Positions 25,908-33,760 of a stretch of DNA of 39,050 nucleotides are shown here, in pieces. Every line of letters begins with the position of its first letter. Positions within the stretch are counted from its first letter, which is position 1. Under the pieces are notes generated by a model. That model ran no database searches, had not been told where the DNA came from, and saw only the letters and a list, made by a program, of their open reading frames with translations. Source of the DNA: Stappia sp. MMSF_3263 (GTDB lineage Bacteria > Pseudomonadota > Alphaproteobacteria > Rhizobiales > Stappiaceae); contig NZ_JASHIK010000028.1 in the NCBI RefSeq assembly GCF_030733745.1, positions 1 through 39,050 of the forward strand. The letters run 5' to 3'. The translations under genes were made by a program, and so were the position numbers.

Positions 25908-27074
25908 TTGGTAGGTGCACTGGAGGGGCTGCGGATCATCGAGGTGTCGCAGGTGCTCGCGGCTCCGTTCTGCGGCTATCAGTTTGCTTTGCTTGGCGCG
26001 GACGTCATCAAGGTCGAAAACCCGCAGACGCCCGATTGCGCGCGCGGACGCGGCCCGGTGCCGGCGCTGAACGCACGCGAAGTCGGGCTGACCTATCAGG
26101 TGCAGGGCGCGAACAAGCGGTCGCTTGCGCTCGACCTGACGGACCCGCGCGGAGCGGCTGCCTTGCAGAAACTCGTGGATACGGCGGATGTCTTCATCGA
26201 GAATTACAGCACGGGAACACTGGACGCGCTGAACCTTGGCTACGACACTTTGCGTGGGATCAATCCCCGGTTGATCCACTGTTCAATGACGGGATACGGA
26301 GAAACCGGGTCGAAGGCGCGTAAGGGAGCCTATGACAACACGATCCAGGCCGCCTCCGGGATCATCTCCCAAAGCGCGGGGCAAAAGCCCGGCCTGTCGT
26401 TTGTCGACTATGCCGCCGGATATGCGGCCGCCTTCGCGATTGCTGCGGCAGTCGTGCAACGCCAGCGGACCGGTGAGGGCTGTCATATCAGCGTGTCGAT
26501 GCTCGAGGTGGCCATGTCGCTGATGGCCCCCGAAGCGGCCGCTCTTCAGGTGGCGCCGGCCGCTCCGAAGCGGGAAGAAGCCGGGATCGCGGCTTACGAG
26601 ACGGCCACCGGACCACTGATGCTGGGTGCATTCAGGCCGGCCCAATATCGCAAACTCGGTCGCTGCCTGGCCAAGGCCGGACATTCGCTGCCGATTCTCG
26701 ATGAGATCAGGGATTGGCCTGATGTCTGGGCCAATTCCGCCGTGATCCGGGCCATGCTTCAGGAGATCTTTCGGCAGCGGGGTGCAGAGGAATGGGTCGG
26801 TATGCTCGACAGCGCGGACGTGCCGGCGGAACGGATCGTCGCGCTTGGTGAGGCGGTCGCTTCGCGCCAGCTGGCGGAGCGGGGCTATTTCACGGTGTCG
26901 CCGGATGATCCTTCGGTCCGTCTGCCGGTGGCAGGCTACACGATGTCGCGGGGCGGACCTGACGTCACGATGGCGCCTCCCGAGCTGGGCGCGCACAGCC
27001 AGGCGGTGTTGCTGGAGGCAGGATTGCCCGGTTCCGAGATCGATGCCCTGATCGCGGCAGGGGTGGTGCGATGA
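25908..27074 (+). CDS. CoA transferase family III (CaiB/BaiF)
   Basis: This roughly 388-residue enzyme shows EVSQVLAAPFCGYQFALLGADVIKVENP at its start and a family-typical catalytic aspartate region (FIENYSTG, later YDNTIQAASGI). The open frame runs back to 25743, but GAGGAG at 25896-25901 sits 6 nt before a TTG at 25908, and translation from there begins exactly at the family N-terminus; the added residues would overlap the divergent aminotransferase gene. It transfers CoA between carboxylates, for example in carnitine or benzylsuccinate use. It starts the plus-strand operon and overlaps the SMP-30 gene by 4 nt. Confidence 0.85.
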   Translation: MVGALEGLRIIEVSQVLAAPFCGYQFALLGADVIKVENPQTPDCARGRGPVPALNAREVGLTYQVQGANKRSLALDLTDPRGAAALQKLVDTADVFIENYSTGTLDALNLGYDTLRGINPRLIHCSMTGYGETGSKARKGAYDNTIQAASGIISQSAGQKPGLSFVDYAAGYAAAFAIAAAVVQRQRTGEGCHISVSMLEVAMSLMAPEAAALQVAPAAPKREEAGIAAYETATGPLMLGAFRPAQYRKLGRCLAKAGHSLPILDEIRDWPDVWANSAVIRAMLQEIFRQRGAEEWVGMLDSADVPAERIVALGEAVASRQLAERGYFTVSPDDPSVRLPVAGYTMSRGGPDVTMAPPELGAHSQAVLLEAGLPGSEIDALIAAGVVR

Positions 27075-27949
27075 CGCCGCGCCTCATCGCCGAACCAGCC
27101 TTCCGGCTTCCCGACAAGTTGCGGCACCGGGGCGAACCCTCCGCCTGGGCGAAGATGACCCGCCCCGGGCAACCGATGCACTCCTTCCTTGAGGCTGCCT
27201 TCTTCGATGCCGAGCGCAACCTCTGGCTCTGCGACGTGCCCTATGGCCGGGTGTTCCGGGTTACGCCCGGCGACGAATGGACGATGGTTCACCGGATCGA
27301 CGGTGAGCCACATGCCATGCGAATTGCGCCCGACGGGCGGCACATCGCCGTGGACTATCGCCACGGGGTGATCGAGTTGAGGGACGAAAGCGGCTTCACG
27401 GTTCTTGAGACCGGGGCCGAATCTTGCGGTTTCCTGGGTCTTTCCGACATGTGCTACGGGCCGGATGGCCGGCTCTGGTTCACTGACAGCGGCCGCACCT
27501 CGCTGAGCGACCAGCGGGGCAGGGTCTGGTGCCGGATGCCGGACAGCGAACTGCGGCTGGTGCTCGATTGCGTGCCCTATTCCAACGGTATCTGTCTGTC
27601 GCCCGACGGTGCCTGGGTCTATGTCGCCGCAACCCGTGCCAATCAGGTCTGGCGGCTGTCGTCGCACCTGCCCGCCATGGGCCAGCCGATGGTCGGGGTC
27701 TTCCTGCAGCTGTCCGGCGGTCTCGGGCCTGATGGTCTGGCCACCAACACCCGCGGCTGGCTCGCCGTCGCGCAGGCCCAGGCCGGGCGCGCCTATGTCT
27801 TCGATGCCCTGGGAGATCCGGTCGCAGAGATCCGGCTGCCCGAAGGTCTCTGGACCACCTCGGTCGTCTTCAGCCCGGACGAACCGTCCCGCCTTTTCAT
27901 CGTCGATGCCCAGACCGGCACCGTTTTCACAGCAGCAATCCCCGACTGA
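27071..27949 (+). CDS. SMP-30/gluconolactonase family protein
   Basis: This 292-residue predicted beta-propeller has the repeated blade pattern of the family: E-A-A-F-F-D-x-x-x-x-L-W-L-C-D near 40-54, GPDGRLWFTDSGRTS at about 135-149, and YSNGICLSPDGAWVYVA near 175-191, with an asparagine that normally binds the metal. Members hydrolyse lactones of sugars and related acids. It lies between the CoA transferase (4-nt overlap) and the DHDPS-family gene (12-nt gap). A lactone intermediate in the pathway would explain its presence, but its substrate is unknown. Confidence 0.8.
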   Translation: MTPRLIAEPAFRLPDKLRHRGEPSAWAKMTRPGQPMHSFLEAAFFDAERNLWLCDVPYGRVFRVTPGDEWTMVHRIDGEPHAMRIAPDGRHIAVDYRHGVIELRDESGFTVLETGAESCGFLGLSDMCYGPDGRLWFTDSGRTSLSDQRGRVWCRMPDSELRLVLDCVPYSNGICLSPDGAWVYVAATRANQVWRLSSHLPAMGQPMVGVFLQLSGGLGPDGLATNTRGWLAVAQAQAGRAYVFDALGDPVAEIRLPEGLWTTSVVFSPDEPSRLFIVDAQTGTVFTAAIPD

Positions 27950-27961
27950 CGGAACCCTTCA

Positions 27962-28861
27962 ATGAACAAAGATGACCTGCACGGCTATGTCCCCGCAATC
28001 GCCACGCCTTTTTCCGCGAAGGGCGAAATCATGGAGGACGCCTTTGTCGAGCTGTTCGAGTTCCTGATCGGACGGGGGGCGACCAGCATCTGCATCGCCG
28101 GCGACAACGGCGAGAGCTGGGCCCTGACCGCTGCGGAACGTGGTCGGCTCGTGCGCCTGGCCAAGGATACGTCCCGAGGTCGTGTTGGGGTAATGATGGG
28201 CATTTCGGCCCCTACGATCGAAGCCTGCCTGGGATACGTACGGGCGGCGGAAGAGAACGGGGCGGATGTGCTGCTGTCGATGCCGCAGACCTATGTCCTG
28301 AAGGCTTCGGAAGCGGAATTGATGGCCCGCTTCGACAAGATCTCGGCGGCGACCGGGCTGCCGCTGGTCCTGTATAACTCGCCGCGTCGGATGGGCTTCT
28401 CGCTGACCGTGGACCAGACCGAGACGCTGGTAAACGCGCATAACGTCATCGGCATCAAGGAAAGCCAGCGCGACTTCTTCTATCATACACACCTGCTTGC
28501 ACGTTTGGGCGGGAAGATGTCGGTGATGACCGGCCCGTGCCACTATATCCTGCCGGCCTTTGCGCTGGGCGCGAAGGGTTTCATCGCCACCGGCCCCGAG
28601 TTTACCGATCTGCTTCCCTCGCAGATGCAGGAAGTCGGGACTTCCACGCCTGACGAGACCTATCGCAAGGCGCACTACCAGCTGACGGTCATTTACGAGA
28701 CGCTAATGGGGACAGGCACGTGGCCCGCGGCCTTCAAGGCGGCGTTGAACCTGATCGGCCAACCGGCGGGCGTGCCGCGCGATCCGGTCCTGCCGCTGAG
28801 CGGGCAGGATCTCGACAAGATCCGGCGCACCTTTGACGCGCTGGGGATCAGCTACAGATGA
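27962..28861 (+). CDS. Dihydrodipicolinate synthase (DapA)-family aldolase/lyase
   Basis: This 299-residue TIM-barrel protein has the Schiff-base lysine K166 in GIKESQRD and the catalytic tyrosine Y138 in VLYNSPRR. The family includes DapA itself, N-acetylneuraminate lyase, keto-deoxygluconate aldolases and the pyrroline-4-hydroxy-2-carboxylate deaminase LhpC of hydroxyproline breakdown. A catabolic member is favoured because the next genes encode a hydroxyproline-type three-subunit dehydrogenase. Housekeeping DapA is unlikely in this setting. It overlaps the next gene by 4 nt. Confidence 0.85.
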   Translation: MNKDDLHGYVPAIATPFSAKGEIMEDAFVELFEFLIGRGATSICIAGDNGESWALTAAERGRLVRLAKDTSRGRVGVMMGISAPTIEACLGYVRAAEENGADVLLSMPQTYVLKASEAELMARFDKISAATGLPLVLYNSPRRMGFSLTVDQTETLVNAHNVIGIKESQRDFFYHTHLLARLGGKMSVMTGPCHYILPAFALGAKGFIATGPEFTDLLPSQMQEVGTSTPDETYRKAHYQLTVIYETLMGTGTWPAAFKAALNLIGQPAGVPRDPVLPLSGQDLDKIRRTFDALGISYR

Positions 28862-29145
28862 TCCGCCTCGTTCCCGATCACTCCGCCCGGATCCAACGCA
28901 CTGAGAAGGTGCCTTTCACCTTCGACGGGGTCGCGTTGATGGGGTGCGCGGGCGAGAATCTTGCCGCGGCGCTGATGCAGGCGGGAGTTCTGCATCTGCG
29001 GAACGCACCGGGCGACGGTGCTCCCAGAGGCGCGTTCTGCATGATGGCCTTGTGCCAGGAATGCGTGGTCTTCGTGGATGGGCAGAGTGTTGAAAGCTGC
29101 CGTCTCACGGTATCGTCCGGCCTTGTTGTCAAGTCGCGGCGGTGA
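28858..29145 (+). CDS. Small (2Fe-2S) subunit of an HcnABC/OoxAB-like dehydrogenase
   Basis: The 95 residues carry a plant-type ferredoxin cluster motif, C61-x4-C66-x2-C69 and C81, in the order seen in HcnA-type and sarcosine-oxidase alpha N-terminal domains. It overlaps the aldolase gene by 4 nt, and the pyridine-nucleotide-disulfide-like subunit begins 8 nt later. It likely carries electrons between the flavin sites of the two following proteins. Confidence 0.85.
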   Translation: MIRLVPDHSARIQRTEKVPFTFDGVALMGCAGENLAAALMQAGVLHLRNAPGDGAPRGAFCMMALCQECVVFVDGQSVESCRLTVSSGLVVKSRR

Positions 29146-29152
29146 CGATCCG

Positions 29153-30571
29153 ATGCGGGACATAGTCGATATTTCTATCGTCGGTGCCGGCCCGGCTGGT
29201 GCGACCGCAGCTCTGGTCGTCGGCCAGGCGGAGTGTCGGTCCTTGCTGATTGACGAGCAGGGCCAGGCGGGCGGACAGGTCTGGCGCGCCAAGGACAGAT
29301 CCATCCTGTCGGCCCCGGCGACCCCCGAGAGCCGTTCCGGCGACAATCTGCGCGAGAGGCTCGCCGCAAGCGGTGTCAGGCAGATGACCGACACGCGGGT
29401 CTGGCAGATCGAAAGGCAGGGCGAGCATTGGGTCATACATACCCTGCGCAATGGCGCCGCAGGTCGCCTGCATAGCCGTGCCGTCATACTGGCCACGGGC
29501 GCGCGCGAGGAGGCGCAGCCGGTTCGGGGGTGGACCACTCCGGGTGTCATCGGACTTGCCGGTGCAACGGCGCTGTTCAAACAGTCGATCCGGCTGCCTG
29601 GCCGGGCGAGCGTGGTTGCGGGCGCCGGGCCGCTGGTATTCTTCGTGGCCAGCGAAATTCGCCGACTGGGGGGAACGGTGGCGGCGGTTGTTACACCCAA
29701 CACCCGCGCCGACTGGCTGGCACGCCTGCCGTCTATGGTGGCGCGACCCGACCTGCTGTGGCGTGGCGGGCGCTGGGTCGCCGACCTGATGCTGGCCGGC
29801 GTGCCGATCTACTGGGGCCATGCCGTGAAATCCGTTTCCGGAGACGATCAGGTCACCGGTGTCACCCTATGCCGTCTGGCGGCCGATGGCACGCCGCTTC
29901 CGGGTGACATCGGGATCGCGGCGGATTCCGTCTGCCTCGGGGGCGGTCTTGCCCCATCGACCGAGGCGGCGCAACTGGCCGGCGTGGCGATCCGGTACCG
30001 ACCTGAGCTCGGCGGGTGGGTTTCCGAAGCCGAATTGGACGGCAGCACTGCTCGCGAAGGACTGTTTCTCGCGGGAGACGGTTGTGGCATCAGAGGCGCG
30101 GTCGCGGCCGAATTGCACGGCCAGATCGTCGCCCGGACCGCCTTGCGCCATATCGGGCAGGCCAGCGCATCCGATCCGGCTCTGGAAAGGGCCTATCGCC
30201 GTGCGTCGCGTTTTGGCGAGGCGATGACCGTCCTGTCGGCTCTGCGTGCGGACCCGATCGGCTTGGCAACGCCCGACACGATCGTGTGCCGCTGTGAAAG
30301 CCTCACCCGGCGTACCATCGAGGTCGAGATCGAGTCGGGCGCGGTCAGCAGCAATGCGGTCAAGTCCGGACAGCGTGCGGGCATGGGGCCTTGTGGCGGC
30401 AAATACTGCCAATCATCTGTGGCCCGGCTTATCGCGCTGCATGAAAACCGGGCTTTGTCCGAGATCGCGCCACCAACGCCGCGGCCACCGATACGCCCGG
30501 TTCCGGTGTCCGCTCTGGCGGGCGACTTCGACTATGACGATCTGCCCATGCCGAAACCGGCACCGCTATGA
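29153..30571 (+). CDS. FAD/NAD(P)-binding oxidoreductase subunit (HcnB-like) with C-terminal (2Fe-2S) domain
   Basis: From the ATG at 29153 the protein has 472 residues. ISIVGAGPAGATAAL near 7-21 is the dinucleotide-binding loop, and GLFLAGDGCGIRGAVAAE marks the second FAD contact. The C-terminal stretch (VCRCE, then GPCGGKYC) is a BFD-like (2Fe-2S) site. This layout matches the alpha subunit of heteromeric D-hydroxyproline, opine and hydrogen-cyanide-forming glycine dehydrogenases. An earlier ATG at 29078 lies inside the ferredoxin gene and adds residues unlike the family. It overlaps the next gene by 4 nt. Confidence 0.85.
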   Translation: MRDIVDISIVGAGPAGATAALVVGQAECRSLLIDEQGQAGGQVWRAKDRSILSAPATPESRSGDNLRERLAASGVRQMTDTRVWQIERQGEHWVIHTLRNGAAGRLHSRAVILATGAREEAQPVRGWTTPGVIGLAGATALFKQSIRLPGRASVVAGAGPLVFFVASEIRRLGGTVAAVVTPNTRADWLARLPSMVARPDLLWRGGRWVADLMLAGVPIYWGHAVKSVSGDDQVTGVTLCRLAADGTPLPGDIGIAADSVCLGGGLAPSTEAAQLAGVAIRYRPELGGWVSEAELDGSTAREGLFLAGDGCGIRGAVAAELHGQIVARTALRHIGQASASDPALERAYRRASRFGEAMTVLSALRADPIGLATPDTIVCRCESLTRRTIEVEIESGAVSSNAVKSGQRAGMGPCGGKYCQSSVARLIALHENRALSEIAPPTPRPPIRPVPVSALAGDFDYDDLPMPKPAPL

Positions 30572-31668
30572 GCGAGAACCACGACATCGCGGTAATCGGC
30601 GGCGGCATCATGGGTTGCGCCGCGGCCCTGCGCCTGGCCTCGGGCGGTATGGCGCCGATCGTGCTCGACCGTGGCGACCTGGGGCAGGGGGCATCCGGCG
30701 TCAACGCGGGCACACTCTCGTTGCAGATCAAGCGGGTCAGGCTGATGCCTTATGCGCTGAAGGGCCATGAGGAGTGGGCGCGCATGGGGGATGCGGTCGG
30801 CTTTCGCCGCACCGGTGGCTATACGCTCGCCTTCACCGAGCGCGAGGCGGAGCTGCTGACGGAACGCCAGACGCTCAAGGCCGAAGCCGGCGCGCCGATT
30901 GAGTTCGTGACGAACAACCAGATCCTGACCGCCGAGCCGAATCTGACCCGCCGCGTGCTGGCGGCGAGCTATTGCCGCGAGGACGGCTATGCGAACTCCT
31001 CGCTGACCGGCCAGTATTATCGCGGACGCCTGCGCGAGGCTTCGGTGCCATATCGCGAGCGATGCGCGGTGACGTCCATCACCCGCGATACGCAGGGCTT
31101 CGTGCTGCACACCGGTGGTCCGGCAATAAAGGCCAGGCGGATCCTGCTCGCGGCGGGGGCCTGGCTGAAACCCGTGGCCGCGATGCTTGGCGTCGATCTG
31201 CCGGTCGATGCCCGGATCAACACGGTTTCGGTGACGGAACGGATGCCGCCGCTGTTAACGACGGTCATCGGCCACGCGACCGGTTTGCTGACCATGAAGC
31301 AGAAGGGCAACGGCACCATCCTGATCGGCGGTGGCTGGCAGGGGCGCGGCACGCCGCAGGAAGGCAGGGGCGAAGTCACCGCCGACAGTCTCATCCCGAA
31401 CCTGTCGCTGGCTCAGTTCGCCCTGCCGGAACTGGGGCAGGCGCGGGTTCTCCGCAGCTGGACCGGCTTTGAAGCCAACGTGCCCGACTTCTACCCGCTT
31501 GCCGGAGAGCTGCCCGGCGTGCCGGACGCGTTCGTGCTGGGCTGCGTGCGCGGCGGCTATACCATCGGCCCCTATATCGGCCGGCTGATGGGTGAGTTCA
31601 TCCTGGGGCACAGCCCTGAAATGCCCGTGTTCGATCCGGGGCGAGATTTCGAAAAGGACGCGACATGA
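30568..31668 (+). CDS. FAD-dependent amine/amino-acid dehydrogenase subunit (DAO fold, HcnC-like)
   Basis: This 366-residue protein of the D-amino-acid-oxidase superfamily shows IAVIGGGIMGCAAALRLA and the glycine-rich QGASGVNAGTLSLQ, with VLGCVRGGYTIGPYIGRL at the C-terminal FAD site. It probably holds the substrate-oxidising flavin of a three-subunit enzyme with the two preceding genes. Known complexes of this design oxidise D-hydroxyproline, D-proline, opines or glycine. The substrate here is likely a secondary amine or D-amino acid, which is inference. Confidence 0.85.
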   Translation: MSENHDIAVIGGGIMGCAAALRLASGGMAPIVLDRGDLGQGASGVNAGTLSLQIKRVRLMPYALKGHEEWARMGDAVGFRRTGGYTLAFTEREAELLTERQTLKAEAGAPIEFVTNNQILTAEPNLTRRVLAASYCREDGYANSSLTGQYYRGRLREASVPYRERCAVTSITRDTQGFVLHTGGPAIKARRILLAAGAWLKPVAAMLGVDLPVDARINTVSVTERMPPLLTTVIGHATGLLTMKQKGNGTILIGGGWQGRGTPQEGRGEVTADSLIPNLSLAQFALPELGQARVLRSWTGFEANVPDFYPLAGELPGVPDAFVLGCVRGGYTIGPYIGRLMGEFILGHSPEMPVFDPGRDFEKDAT

Positions 31669-32450
31669 GCGCTGGTTTCAACGATCTTTCCCGCTTGGAC
31701 GGCAAGCTTGCCGTCGTCACCGGCGGCGGCAGCGGGATCGGCGAAGCCACCGCCCGGGTCTTTGCCACGGCGGGCGCCAAGGTCGTCGTCACCGGGCGCC
31801 GGATCGAGCCGATCAAACGGGTCGCCGACGCGATCGGCGGTCATGCGATCGCCTGCGATGTTGCGGATCAAGCGCAGGTCAGGAGCATGTTCGCCGAGGC
31901 GCTCGCAATTACCGGGCGGGTCGATGTTCTGCTGAACAACGCTGGCGGTCCCGGCCCGATCGCGCCGGTCGCCGAGGTCGACATGGCGGACTGGATAAAT
32001 TGTCTGAACATCAACCTGGTCGGTGCGATGTACTGTCTCCAGGAAGCGGCCCGGATCATGAGCGCGCAGCGTTCGGGGTCGATCATCAACATGTCGTCGC
32101 TCATGGGCATCGAAGGCTATCCGATGCGCTCGGCCTATGTCGCTTCGAAGTTCGCCCTCATTGGCATCACCGAGACCATGGCCCGCGAGCTTGGGAGCGT
32201 CGGGGTTCGGGTCAATGCGTTGATGCCAGGTGCGGTCTCTGGCGAGAACATGGATCGGATCCTGAAACGGCGATCCGAAGCGGAGGGACGCCCGGTCGAG
32301 GAGATCGAGCGCGAGAACTACACCGACGTTGCCGCGCTGAAACGGTGGGTTGCCCCTGAAGAGGTCGGCCGCGCCGCGCTCTACTATGCCTCCGACCTGT
32401 CATCGGCGATCACCGGCGACAAGATGAAGGTCGACTGCGGGCGGTTTTGA
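31665..32450 (+). CDS. Short-chain dehydrogenase/reductase
   Basis: This classical 261-residue SDR has TGGGSGIG at 19-26 for the cofactor, NNAGG near 90, and the catalytic serine in NMSS with YVASK as the Tyr-Lys pair. Its start overlaps the flavin-subunit stop by 4 nt, so it is the last gene of the plus-strand operon before the transporter. It probably oxidises or reduces a hydroxyl/keto intermediate. The substrate is unknown. Confidence 0.85.
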   Translation: MSAGFNDLSRLDGKLAVVTGGGSGIGEATARVFATAGAKVVVTGRRIEPIKRVADAIGGHAIACDVADQAQVRSMFAEALAITGRVDVLLNNAGGPGPIAPVAEVDMADWINCLNINLVGAMYCLQEAARIMSAQRSGSIINMSSLMGIEGYPMRSAYVASKFALIGITETMARELGSVGVRVNALMPGAVSGENMDRILKRRSEAEGRPVEEIERENYTDVAALKRWVAPEEVGRAALYYASDLSSAITGDKMKVDCGRF

Positions 32451-32576
32451 CCTTGCCCGGCCTGTGCCCGAGCCGTGCAGCGATCCTTCGGGCATCGGGG
32501 CATGCTGGCGAGGCGCAATCGCTGCGACGGGCAAGTTCCACCAATCGCAGAAGTGCCGAAGCAGAGCACTTTTCGT

Positions 32577-32605
32577 TTGATATGCAAAACTACGTCTCGT
32601 ATATT
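32577..32605 (+). promoter_or_regulatory. Predicted sigma-70-type promoter for the TAXI-TRAP transporter genes
   Basis: TTGATA (32577-32582) and TATATT (32600-32605) are exactly 17 nt apart, about 80 nt before the start of the solute-binding protein. The -10 region TATATTAA is shared with the promoter at 25820-25847. The remaining part of the 235-nt gap (32451-32685) shows no gene. Confidence 0.55.
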
Positions 32606-32685
32606 AATGTCGTCAGAACGGCGTGCGCTGTAGCTGCAAGTTGGAAAAGATCGAAAACGCGATCACTTAACGACAGGAGAAGCCG

Positions 32686-33675
32686 TTGAAACAGATCACA
32701 CATCTTCTTGCAGCCATAGCTGTCGTCGGATTGGCCACGACCGCTCCGGCCCTGGCGCAAGACAAGACGCATGCGGTTGCATCCTTTATTTCGGGCGGTC
32801 CGACGGGCACCTGGTACCCGACGGCCACCGCGATTTCCGACATGGTCAACCAGGCCTACGAAGGCCAGCCGGTCAGCACGCTGCCAGGCAAGGGCGCCAT
32901 CGGTAACGCACTGGCTGTCGGTTCGGGGCAAGTGGACTTCGGGCTTTCCTACGGTCCCTTCCTTCTCGCGGTGTACGAAGGAAATAACCCGGTGCTCAAG
33001 CGTGACGGTCTGAAGGATCTGCGCGTTGTCGCCAGCGTGGTGCCAAACACCGTCCAGATCGTCCTGGCCGGTGATGTGCCCGATACCGTGTTTTCCAACG
33101 TCAAGGACGGCGGGAAACTGCGAATCGGTGTCGGGGCGAAAGGATCATCCAATCTGTTCGGCATTGAGAAGATCCTGATGGAGAATGGCGCGGATTTCGC
33201 GGCGGTCGAGCGCAATGGCGGGTTTGTCATGGAAGGCGCGCAGGAAGGCCTGCTGGATGCATTCCTGAACCGGCAGATCGACGTCTATACAAATACGGTC
33301 GGCACCGGGGCGAGCGACTTCCAGCAGGCGCTGGCGACACGCAGTTCGCGTCTCTACGCCATTCCCGAGGATATCCGCCAGAAAATGATCAAGAACTGGG
33401 GCTATGTGGCCTACGACATCCCGGCCAATACCTATGCCGGCCAGACCGAAGTGGTGCCGTCGCTCGACCTGTCGACGCTGGTGATCACCAACGCGTCGAT
33501 GGACGACGACATGGTCTATGAAATGGTCAAGCGCATGGCAGAGAACAAGCCGCGCCTGGTGTCGGCCTACAGCGGGTTTGCCAACTGGGAGCCGAAGGAC
33601 ATGGCCATCGGCGCGCCGATCCCCCTGCATCCGGGTGCGGAGAAGTATTACCGCGAAGTCGGTTGGATCAAATGA
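32686..33675 (+). CDS. TAXI-family TRAP transporter solute-binding protein
   Basis: This 329-residue periplasmic protein has a cleavable signal peptide (about 1-25, ending ALAQ). The mature part begins with SFISGGPTGTWYP, the TAXI family's ligand-loop signature, and later LPGKGAIGNALAVGSGQVDFG. It starts with TTG, placed by AGGAG at 32675-32679. TAXI receptors usually bind amino acids or dicarboxylates. The fused permease follows 85 nt later, and a GC hairpin lies between the two genes. It is likely the uptake receptor for the substrate of this cluster. Confidence 0.85.
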   Translation: MKQITHLLAAIAVVGLATTAPALAQDKTHAVASFISGGPTGTWYPTATAISDMVNQAYEGQPVSTLPGKGAIGNALAVGSGQVDFGLSYGPFLLAVYEGNNPVLKRDGLKDLRVVASVVPNTVQIVLAGDVPDTVFSNVKDGGKLRIGVGAKGSSNLFGIEKILMENGADFAAVERNGGFVMEGAQEGLLDAFLNRQIDVYTNTVGTGASDFQQALATRSSRLYAIPEDIRQKMIKNWGYVAYDIPANTYAGQTEVVPSLDLSTLVITNASMDDDMVYEMVKRMAENKPRLVSAYSGFANWEPKDMAIGAPIPLHPGAEKYYREVGWIK

Positions 33676-33698
33676 AACCGGCCTGACTTGAGGCCACC

Positions 33699-33721
33699 GC
33701 CCCGGGATCTCGTCCCGGGGC
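33699..33721 (+). promoter_or_regulatory. GC-rich hairpin between the receptor and permease genes
   Basis: GCCCCGGGA and TCCCGGGGC pair perfectly over 9 bp with a TCTCG loop. No T-run follows, so full termination is unlikely. Such hairpins after binding-protein genes commonly protect the upstream mRNA and lower permease expression. Confidence 0.5.
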
Positions 33722-33760
33722 GATCCAACAACAACGGCAATACCACCGGGCACAGGGGTC

